From Halobacteriales archaeon (GTDB taxonomy: Archaea > Halobacteriota > Halobacteria > Halobacteriales > SKSH01), in NCBI GenBank assembly GCA_007118075.1, contig SKSH01000158.1:1-6826 (forward strand): a DNA stretch of 6,826 bases, given 5' to 3'. Below the pieces are notes generated by a model. That model worked only from the letters and a program-made list of their open reading frames with translations. It was not told the DNA's origin and searched no databases. The position numbers and the translations under genes are program-made. Within the stretch, counting starts at the first letter, position 1; each line of letters opens with the position of its first letter. Below, one piece after another: positions 1 to 5,637 of this stretch.

Positions 1-1201
1 ACCGGTTCGACCGAGGATCCAACGAATCACGAAGCCCATCACCCAACAACTTGAACGAGAGCATCGTCAATCCGAGTGCGAGTGCCGGGAACGTCGATGC
101 CCACCAGATGTCACGGGCTAAGTGCGTCACTTCTGGTTTCAGTAGTCCAGGAGAAAAGACCGAATTCGTCGATTCTGCGATGGTTGCGCCCCAGGAGAAC
201 TCCTGGATGTCATGAAAGCCGAGGAACGCCACTCCAGCCTCGACGAGGATGAGGATTGCCAAGAGGTGTGCCGCAGCCGGGAGGATGGTGTTTGTCACGT
301 TCGGGAGGATATGTCGCCTCGCAAGATAGAATGAGGAAGCACCCAAGCCTCTCGCGACAAGTACGTGGCCCTCCTCCCGGCGTTGGAGCACCTCGCTTCG
401 CACCAAGCGTGCGATTCCACCCCAGCTGAGCAACCCGAAGGTGAGCAGCAAGAGGAGGAGCGAGACGTTCCAGTAGGTGTAGGCAATGAAGTAGACGATG
501 ATGGCTGGGATGCTTAGTTGGATGTCGACGTACCCCATCAGTAGGTTGTCGAGCAAGCCACCGCGGAGGCCGGCGATAATCCCAGTAGCCACTCCGATCG
601 GCACGACGAATGCCGCGGTGAACACGATCACATACAACGCCACCCTCGCTCCAGACATCAGCAGATACTCGATCGGCATGCCACGATGGTTTGTCCCCAA
701 CACCGCATCCCAGGTACCATGGCAGGTCCGATCGAACGGCTCGCCAGTGATCTCTCCTGCACAGTCCAGCGGGTTGACATCGGTGGACAGTCCAACTGGT
801 GGGGTGTACGAGTGATCGAATCGAATCGACGGAGGCTCGAACAACACGGGGCCAAGCATTCCCACCACGAACAACACCCCAAGGAAGATCATCGCGAATG
901 CGGTACTCGGACGACGCATCATCCGACGAAGGTGGATCCGTGTTCGATTCCAACGCTTCAGGGCGGGGATGACCCCGAAGGCGAGCAGGAGCAACAGCCC
1001 AAGGAGGAAGAGCCATTCGAGTGTATCCACCCGCCAGTCGAAAACGAGGTACATGTGCGCATATAATCGGTCATAGAGGAACAGCATGCCAATCCCGAGG
1101 AGGCCAAGGCCGAACGTGATTGATTCAGCTGACAACCACCGTCTACCGGTATCCAGATCAGTCCAGTCGATGGTGTGGAGTGCAGCTTCCTCATCAGCCA
1201 T
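1..1201 (-). CDS. dppC: DppC-type ABC transporter permease (3' end just cut off)
   Basis: I translated this frame by hand from ATG at 1201; it stays open to the window edge (400 codons seen). Role: one of two membrane-channel subunits of a peptide/nickel-type ABC importer; the substrate cannot be told from sequence. From about residue 92 it follows the DppC pattern: RRPSTAFAMIFLG and a first helix (about 100-122), an extracellular loop with Cys147 and Cys160 and the LGTNHRG element (168-174, matching the usual LGTDxxGRD), then core helices. The cytoplasmic EAA loop that contacts the ATPase lies at about 269-301 (EEGHVLVARGLGAS). It nears its end with GDGLRDSLDPR, so only a few residues are probably missing. 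Residues 1-91 are an extra N-terminal part with two predicted helices (about 28-46 and 61-80). An in-frame TAA lies upstream of the ATG with no alternative start between. It diverges from dppB. Confidence 0.93.
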   Translation of the reverse strand, partial: MADEEAALHTIDWTDLDTGRRWLSAESITFGLGLLGIGMLFLYDRLYAHMYLVFDWRVDTLEWLFLLGLLLLLAFGVIPALKRWNRTRIHLRRMMRRPSTAFAMIFLGVLFVVGMLGPVLFEPPSIRFDHSYTPPVGLSTDVNPLDCAGEITGEPFDRTCHGTWDAVLGTNHRGMPIEYLLMSGARVALYVIVFTAAFVVPIGVATGIIAGLRGGLLDNLLMGYVDIQLSIPAIIVYFIAYTYWNVSLLLLLLTFGLLSWGGIARLVRSEVLQRREEGHVLVARGLGASSFYLARRHILPNVTNTILPAAAHLLAILILVEAGVAFLGFHDIQEFSWGATIAESTNSVFSPGLLKPEVTHLARDIWWASTFPALALGLTMLSFKLLGDGLRDSLDPRSNR

Positions 1202-1309
1202 TGCAAGCTGTTCGATACCTGACGACCAATGGTTATCAAGTTACGCCAAAGGACAACAATTATTTCACTCATCTCATAATTTTTACCAAGAGTTAGCATA
1301 TATCTGACA
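1202..1309. promoter_or_regulatory. Divergent dppC/dppB promoter region
   Basis: This 108-bp gap separates the two divergent permease starts and is clearly more AT-rich than the flanking genes. It holds an inverted pair, AATTAT at 1258-1263 and ATAATT at 1276-1281, with a 12-bp spacer. The right copy runs into the dppB TATA-like element. The left copy reads ATAATTGTT on the minus strand (1263 to 1255) and could be the dppC TATA element, giving a leader of roughly 30 nt. A second minus-strand candidate is TTGATAACC (1239 to 1231). I see no strong Shine-Dalgarno before either start. The close facing promoters suggest joint control; that is inference. Confidence 0.55.
1280..1287 (+). promoter_or_regulatory. 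TATA-like element of dppB (leaderless geometry)
   Basis: TTTTTACC starts exactly 30 nt before the dppB ATG at 1310. In haloarchaea a T/A-rich box centred about 27 nt upstream of the transcription start is expected, so transcription would begin at or next to the start codon. The same octamer at the same distance precedes proS and the glycosyltransferase gene. Confidence 0.6.
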
Positions 1310-2263
1310 ATGAGCCTGCAGCGGATCATCGCGATACGTATCGCGATGGGTGCCCTCATCGCCTGGGTCATCCTCACCATCGTCTTCGCGATGTTCACGA
1401 TGACCGATGACTGGGTTCTCGCTGCTGAAATCGGCATGCTCCGGTGGGCAGGTGCATCCGAAGAGGTGCTCGAAGCGGTCCGACAAGAGTACTTTCAAGA
1501 GCGAGGACTCGACCGTCCACTCTGGCAGGCCTATCTCAACTGGATGGGGAACATGGTGCTGCTCGATTGGGGTGATTCGTTTGTAACTGAAGAATCAGCC
1601 TTGGGGATGGTCATCGACGGCATCGTTCGAACCGCGATGTATGTCATCCCGGCGTTCATCCTCGCCATCACAGGTGGCATCATCATCGGTCTATTCGCCG
1701 CGATCCGCCGACACGACCGACTACCATCGATGGTGGTCTTCGGCGTGTACCTGGTGTTTATCATCCCCATGTTCTGGCTTGGTGGGATGGCTCTTTCATT
1801 CTACCCGGGGTACGGGGGATTCCATTTCGGTGAGACACATTGGATGTATCACCACGCCCTCCCGATCCTCTTGACGACAGCTGCATTGCTGGGTGGGTAT
1901 GTCAGCTACGCCAGGGCACACAGCCTCGAGTACGTGGGCCGAGACTTCACGAAGCTCGTGAAAGCGAAAGGGGCGGCGAACGTGCTAGTGGCTCGGCACG
2001 TCCTCAGGAATGCGGCCATCCCATTCGTCTCGATGCTCTTTACCGAGGTGATCTTGCTGCTGTTGATCGCCGTCTTCGTCATCGAAGCAGTATTCGGTAT
2101 CAACGGATTCGGGATGACGTTCCTCGATGCAGCAGGTCAACGCGATCTTCCGGTCCTGCTGGGATGCACCATCATCGTCATCGGGCTGGGTGTCGTCGGA
2201 AACATCATCCAGGACATCAGCTACTCGTACTTCGACCCTCGGGTCGATACCGGCGGACGGTGA
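1310..2263 (+). CDS. dppB: DppB-type ABC transporter permease
   Basis: A 317-residue membrane protein of normal length for the DppB/OppB family, the partner of the DppC subunit in the channel of a peptide/nickel-type importer. Predicted helices lie at about 8-28, 108-131, 141-165, 186-202, 242-262 and 281-301. Between the first two is an extracellular segment with the family pattern QERGLDRPLWQAYLNWMGNM (63-82) followed by DWGDSF. The cytoplasmic EAA loop is at about 207-240 (EYVGRDFTKLVKAKGAANVL), ending in RHVLRNAAIPF. The C-terminus YFDPRVDTGGR is typical of haloarchaeal members. The start is favoured by the TATA-like box 30 nt upstream. It is divergent from dppC rather than in the usual tandem B-C order. 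Of 31 Ile codons, 30 are ATC and one is ATA, the latter at the centre of a 22-bp palindrome. Substrate unknown. Confidence 0.94.
   Translation: MSLQRIIAIRIAMGALIAWVILTIVFAMFTMTDDWVLAAEIGMLRWAGASEEVLEAVRQEYFQERGLDRPLWQAYLNWMGNMVLLDWGDSFVTEESALGMVIDGIVRTAMYVIPAFILAITGGIIIGLFAAIRRHDRLPSMVVFGVYLVFIIPMFWLGGMALSFYPGYGGFHFGETHWMYHHALPILLTTAALLGGYVSYARAHSLEYVGRDFTKLVKAKGAANVLVARHVLRNAAIPFVSMLFTEVILLLLIAVFVIEAVFGINGFGMTFLDAAGQRDLPVLLGCTIIVIGLGVVGNIIQDISYSYFDPRVDTGGR
1327..1348. promoter_or_regulatory. Perfect 22-bp palindrome inside the 5' end of dppB
   Basis: The left arm CATCGCGATAC and right arm GTATCGCGATG are exact reverse complements with no spacer. Each arm contains ATCGCGAT, itself a palindrome. 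The site spans the last base of codon 6 to codon 13 of dppB, +18 to +39 if transcription is leaderless. It could be a repressor operator just downstream of the transcription start, or an mRNA hairpin near the start codon. A regulatory role is inference; the symmetry is seen directly. Confidence 0.5.
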
Positions 2264-2309
2264 ATGGCCTCACGGTAGGGAGTCCGAGACGTGTTAGGTC
2301 ACCTCACCG

Positions 2310-2330
2310 AAAAAGCCTCCTCGGGGGAGC
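2310..2330 (-). terminator. Possible terminator of the lipoprotein gene
   Basis: Read on the minus strand just after the lipoprotein stop, CTCC-cccga-GGAG can form a short 4-bp stem and is followed, after GC, by TTTTT (2314 to 2310). A T-run is the main archaeal termination signal. The stem is short and may be incidental. It lies in the 77-bp gap between convergent dppB and the lipoprotein gene; I see no equally good T-run for dppB on the plus strand. Confidence 0.3.
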
Positions 2331-2340
2331 AGAACGTCCA

Positions 2341-2859
2341 TCAGGAGCACTCGACTGAATAGTTAGATCGAAATTCTGCCAAATATGTACCCTCATCTAG
2401 AAAAGCTTCTAGGTACCACTCTGCTCGTGACCGCTGGAATACGACGACCCCGGTACATCGACCATCATCGTAGATCACCCGAAGACCAGTACCGCTCTCT
2501 CCTGCGTCAACTGCATCCGCATAGGCCGTGGCAAGTTCCTCATACGCTGGTGGCACAAGGAAATACTGGAATGATGGATGGTCCGGGTCGGGTACCTCGA
2601 TATCTGACCCGCCATCACCAATATGCTCATCGAGGTCGACCACGGTCCGCAACTGAAGCTCCATCCAGTCGTCGTCATCCCGCCCGATCGATTCGAAGGT
2701 CAACCCCGCCTGAACCGCAGCCGAAGCCAGGTGATGAAAATATTGGTCATCGAATGCATCGAGGTCGGACTCAGCATCATCACCGAGACAGCCGGCAAGT
2801 GCCACCCCAACAGGCATGGTGGCGATGGCCGAGAGGAAATACCGACGGTCCCAATCCAT
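2341..2859 (-). CDS. Tat-exported lipoprotein of unknown function
   Basis: A 172-residue protein whose family I do not recognise. The N-terminus MDWDRRYFLSAIATMPVG carries a twin-arginine motif (Arg5-Arg6, RRYFLSA), a short hydrophobic stretch and the lipobox L21-A-G-Cys24, so it should be exported folded by the Tat pathway and lipid-anchored outside the membrane, as is common in haloarchaea. The mature part is strongly acidic (many Asp/Glu), as expected for a surface protein in high salt, and has two further cysteines, Cys135 and Cys171, which might form a disulfide. I chose ATG at 2859 because it places RR at residues 5-6; an in-frame ATG at 2901 and the outermost one at 2967 would bury the signal 15-40 residues in. 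It is convergent with dppB and divergent from proS. It is far too short for a Dpp solute-binding protein, which usually exceeds 500 residues. Confidence 0.8.
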   Translation of the reverse strand: MDWDRRYFLSAIATMPVGVALAGCLGDDAESDLDAFDDQYFHHLASAAVQAGLTFESIGRDDDDWMELQLRTVVDLDEHIGDGGSDIEVPDPDHPSFQYFLVPPAYEELATAYADAVDAGESGTGLRVIYDDGRCTGVVVFQRSRAEWYLEAFLDEGTYLAEFRSNYSVECS

Positions 2860-2986
2860 AAGCTGCCTACTTGGCGAGAGGTATTGATGGTACCGCACCA
2901 TGGAAACCTGCCTGACAGAAATCCAGCCACGAGTGACCGATATACGCCATCCGCAGTCGAATAGCATCGATTGGTACCGCCGTCAA

Positions 2987-3014
2987 GAGCAGGCCGCTTT
3001 TTACCACCCTGCTC
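2987..3014. repeat. Inverted repeat bracketing the proS TATA element
   Basis: GAGCAGG (2987-2993) and CCTGCTC (3008-3014) are exact reverse complements separated by 14 bp, and the proS TATA-like octamer lies between them. It could be an operator that blocks the promoter, but a 7-bp match at this spacing can arise by chance in a gap of this size. Confidence 0.3.
2998..3005 (+). promoter_or_regulatory. TATA-like element of proS (leaderless geometry)
   Basis: TTTTTACC begins exactly 30 nt before the proS ATG at 3028. An in-frame TGA lies 9 nt before that ATG, so the start cannot be further upstream, which supports a leaderless or near-leaderless transcript. Confidence 0.65.
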
Positions 3015-3027
3015 GCAGTGAGTCCAT

Positions 3028-4485
3028 ATGAGCGAACGAGAACAGGAGCTCGGAATCACCGAGTCAAAGGAGGAGAATATCGGTGAATGGTACGCTGAGG
3101 TCGTTCAGAAGGCTGGATTGGCAGATTACGCACCGATGAGCGGGTTCATCGTCACCCGACCCCGTGGTTACGCCCTCTGGGAGCATCTGCAGACACATCT
3201 CGATGCGATGTTTAAGGCCACCGAGGTCGAGAACGCCTACTTCCCAGTGTTGATCCCAGAGAGCTACCTTGAGCGCGAGAAGGAGATCCTCGAGGGATTC
3301 GACCCGGAAGTAGCTTGGGTCACCCATGGTGGAGAAGAGGAGCTCGAAGAGCGCCTGGCCGTGCGACCGACCTCGGAGTCGATCATCGCGCCGTTCATGG
3401 CAAAATGGATTCGGAGCCATCGCGATCTCCCGCATCGAGTCAATCAATGGTGCTCGGTCATCAGGTGGGAGGCGACCGAGACGAAACCATTCTTCCGAAC
3501 GAAGGAGTTCCTCTGGCAGGAGGGCCACACCGCCCACGCATCGCAAGCAGGTGCGATGGAGGAGACGTTGCTCCGGCTCGAGCAGTACACGAAGATCTAT
3601 GAGGACTACCTTGGGTTGCCGGTCCTCCGCGGTCGAAAGCCCGACCACGACAAGTTCCCCGGTGCCGAGACGACGACGACCGTTGAGGTGTTGATGCCCG
3701 ACGGTCGAAGCGTTCAGGGCGGGACCAGTCACTACCTCGGCCAGACGTTCGCTGAAGCGTTCGATATCACCTATGTCGATGAGGCTGAGGAGGAGGCGGT
3801 GGCGCACACCACCTCGTGGGGGCTCTCCTGGCGGGCACTCGGCGCGCTGATCCTGGCTCACAGCGACGATCAGGGATTCATCGCTCCACCACCTATCGCA
3901 CCGACCCAGGTCGCGATCGTCCCGATCTGGCAGGAGGATACCCGCGATGCGGTCCTCGGCTATGCCGAATCGATTGCCGACGATCTCGAGAAGGCGGGTA
4001 TCCGACTCGAGCTCGACGACCGTGACGAGCGGAATCCTGGCTTCAAATTCAACGAACACGAGCTCAATGGGGTACCCCTCCGTGCTGAGATCGGTCCGAA
4101 CGAGGCCGAAGCCGGGGAGGTGACCCTCGTGCATCGAACTGACCGAGAGTCAGTCGTCGTCGATCGTGACGAGATCGTCGAGGCCGTCCAGACCGAGCTC
4201 GACACCGTCTACGACGAGTTGTACGAGCGTGCAGCGAAGCACCTCGAGGCTGGAATCAACGAGGCAACCGACACCGACGAAGTGATCAATATCATCGATG
4301 AACGAGGAGGTTACGTTACGACGGCATGGTGCGGCGATCCCGACTGTGAGACGCCAGTCAAGGATGCAGTTGCCGCCGACATCGTGATGGTCCCGCTGGA
4401 AGCGGATTCAGAACCGCTTGATGACACCTGCTTCAACTGCGGAGCTGCGGCACAGACGACCGCTTACTTCGCCAAGACCTACTGA
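3028..4485 (+). CDS. proS: Prolyl-tRNA synthetase, archaeal/eukaryal type
   Basis: A 485-residue cytoplasmic class II aminoacyl-tRNA synthetase that charges tRNA-Pro with proline using ATP. The length fits the archaeal type, without the bacterial editing insertion. Visible in order: KEENIGEWYAEVVQKAGLADYA (15-35), the RPTSE element (113-117), motif 2 (RWEATETKPFFRTKEFLWQEGH, about 146-167), the proline-pocket element QGGTSHYLGQ (230-239), and motif 3 around SWRALGALILAHSDDQG (267-283). The anticodon-binding domain starts about 294 (TQVAIVPIW) and includes the NPGFKFNEHELNGVPLRAEIG region (336-356). The C-terminal domain has Cys435, Cys440, Cys468 and Cys471, a likely zinc site, and ends in the family's terminal Tyr485. 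The start is fixed by an in-frame TGA 9 nt upstream. egsA follows after 48 bp but has its own promoter-like box. Confidence 0.98.
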   Translation: MSEREQELGITESKEENIGEWYAEVVQKAGLADYAPMSGFIVTRPRGYALWEHLQTHLDAMFKATEVENAYFPVLIPESYLEREKEILEGFDPEVAWVTHGGEEELEERLAVRPTSESIIAPFMAKWIRSHRDLPHRVNQWCSVIRWEATETKPFFRTKEFLWQEGHTAHASQAGAMEETLLRLEQYTKIYEDYLGLPVLRGRKPDHDKFPGAETTTTVEVLMPDGRSVQGGTSHYLGQTFAEAFDITYVDEAEEEAVAHTTSWGLSWRALGALILAHSDDQGFIAPPPIAPTQVAIVPIWQEDTRDAVLGYAESIADDLEKAGIRLELDDRDERNPGFKFNEHELNGVPLRAEIGPNEAEAGEVTLVHRTDRESVVVDRDEIVEAVQTELDTVYDELYERAAKHLEAGINEATDTDEVINIIDERGGYVTTAWCGDPDCETPVKDAVAADIVMVPLEADSEPLDDTCFNCGAAAQTTAYFAKTY

Positions 4486-4503
4486 GCCCGCCAACGGGAA
4501 CCG

Positions 4504-4510
4504 TTTTGGG
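4504..4510 (+). promoter_or_regulatory. TATA-like element of egsA (leaderless geometry)
   Basis: GAACCG followed by TTTTGGG: the T-run starts at 4504, exactly 30 nt before the egsA ATG at 4534. The shape resembles a haloarchaeal BRE/TATA pair (purine-rich bases then a T-run). It lies in the 48-bp gap after proS, so egsA need not depend on read-through from proS. Confidence 0.6.
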
Positions 4511-4533
4511 GCCAGCCACCGACGACCTGCGCA

Positions 4534-5592
4534 ATGAGCGAAAAGCGGACCTGGATCAGGCTCCCCCGTTCGGTCCTCGTCGGGACCGGTGTCAGTCATG
4601 AGCTGTCGACCGTCCTCACCGAGCTTCATCCCGGCGAGGATGTCCTCGTCGTAACGAGCTCGACCCCACGGCGAGTGCTCGGCGACCGACTGCTCGCTGA
4701 CCTCGATGCCGCAGGGATCGTGGCCGAATCGATCGAGATCGACAAGGCGACACTCGCATCGATTGATGCCGTCCGTGAACGTTTCGAGGCGAGCGGCGCT
4801 GGTGTCCTGCTCGGTATCGGTGGTGGCCGAGTCATCGATGTGACCAAGCTGGTGAGTCACGAGGTCGCAAAACCATTCATCTCGGTCCCGACCGCCGCAA
4901 GCCACGATGGGATCGTCAGCAGCCGGGCATCCATCCCAGAAGGAGATACCCGCCACTCCGTCGCAGCGAGGCCGCCCACGGCCGTGATCGCCGATACCGA
5001 CATCATCGCCGAGGCACCATGGAAGCTCACCACCGCCGGTTGTGCCGATATCATCAGCAACTACACCGCAGTCACCGACTGGCGACTGGCCAACCGGCTC
5101 AAACACGTCCCATACTCAGAGTACGCCGCCGCACTCTCGGAGATGACGGCTGAGTTGTTGATCGCCGACGCGGATTCGATCAAGGAAGGCCATGAGGCAT
5201 CGGCGTGGGTCGTCACGAAGGCGCTCGTCTCGAGTGGAGTGGCGATGAGCATCGCGGGGAGTTCGAGGCCGGCATCCGGCGCCGAGCACCTCTTCTCCCA
5301 TCAACTCGACCGCCTGGCGCCAGGTGCGGCACTGCATGGACATCAGGTGGGTGTTGGCGCGATCATGACCGCCTACCTCCAATGGGGAGACGATGGGGCC
5401 TGGCGGGACCTCCGCGATGCACTCGCGAAGATTGGAGCCCCGACGACCGCGGCACAACTCGGTATCGACCCAGAGATCATCGTCGAGGCACTGAGCACGG
5501 CACACGAGATCCGCGATCGGTACACCATCCTTGGTGATGGTATCGCCGAATCCGCCGCCACCCGCGTCGCCGAGCAGACCGGGGTGCTGTAA
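4534..5592 (+). CDS. egsA: sn-Glycerol-1-phosphate dehydrogenase
   Basis: A 352-residue cytoplasmic enzyme that reduces dihydroxyacetone phosphate with NAD(P)H to sn-glycerol-1-phosphate, the stereospecific backbone of archaeal membrane lipids. It belongs to the iron-alcohol-dehydrogenase/dehydroquinate-synthase-like superfamily. Seen: LPRSVLVGTGV (10-20), the nucleotide-binding glycine loop GIGGGRVIDVTK (94-105), the family signature SVPTAASHDGIVSSRASI (117-134), and likely metal ligands Asp172 (in CADIISN), His252 (GAEHLFSHQLD) and His268 (ALHGHQVGVG). The length matches the archaeal family and no key residue is missing. The start is supported by a T-run 30 nt upstream. It sits between proS and a glycosyltransferase gene; a shared role with the latter in glycolipid synthesis is possible but only inferred from position. 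This gene is the clearest mark that the DNA is archaeal. Confidence 0.97.
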   Translation: MSEKRTWIRLPRSVLVGTGVSHELSTVLTELHPGEDVLVVTSSTPRRVLGDRLLADLDAAGIVAESIEIDKATLASIDAVRERFEASGAGVLLGIGGGRVIDVTKLVSHEVAKPFISVPTAASHDGIVSSRASIPEGDTRHSVAARPPTAVIADTDIIAEAPWKLTTAGCADIISNYTAVTDWRLANRLKHVPYSEYAAALSEMTAELLIADADSIKEGHEASAWVVTKALVSSGVAMSIAGSSRPASGAEHLFSHQLDRLAPGAALHGHQVGVGAIMTAYLQWGDDGAWRDLRDALAKIGAPTTAAQLGIDPEIIVEALSTAHEIRDRYTILGDGIAESAATRVAEQTGVL

Positions 5593-5607
5593 GCACACCT
5601 GGAAGGA

Positions 5608-5615
5608 TTTTTACC
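5608..5615 (+). promoter_or_regulatory. TATA-like element of the glycosyltransferase gene
   Basis: TTTTTACC starts exactly 30 nt before the ATG at 5638 and decides the start: TTG at 5620 and GTG at 5626 are in frame but would lie between the box and the expected transcription start. The T-run could also help end egsA transcripts. Confidence 0.6.
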
Positions 5616-5637
5616 CGCATTGGTAGTGCCTGATACC

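Noticed and set aside
210..1016. 268-codon minus-strand open frame
   Set aside because: It lies in another frame of the same strand as dppC. Its translation is Arg/Pro/His-rich with no family features, while the dppC frame gives a textbook permease.
1840..2358. 172-codon plus-strand open frame over the end of dppB
   Set aside because: Arg/His/Pro-rich shadow of dppB running past its stop; no start signal or motif.
2860..2967. Longer N-terminus for the lipoprotein (starts at 2901 or 2967)
   Set aside because: These would place the twin-arginine motif and lipobox away from the N-terminus, which is not compatible with a normal Tat lipoprotein signal.
2264..3027. tRNA, small RNA, CRISPR or insertion-sequence signals in the gaps
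   Set aside because: I looked through all intergenic stretches; none holds a cloverleaf-like set of stems, regularly spaced repeats, or terminal inverted repeats with target duplications.
3064..4134. 356-codon open frame antisense to proS
   Set aside because: proS on the other strand is unmistakable; long antisense frames are common in GC-rich haloarchaeal genes, and this translation shows no motif.
4408..5106. 232-codon open frame antisense to egsA
   Set aside because: Shadow of egsA; no recognisable domain and no promoter-like box at its start.
5523..5540. Inverted repeat ACCATC/GATGGT inside egsA
   Set aside because: Only 6-bp arms within a conserved coding region; expected by chance and not near a gene start.
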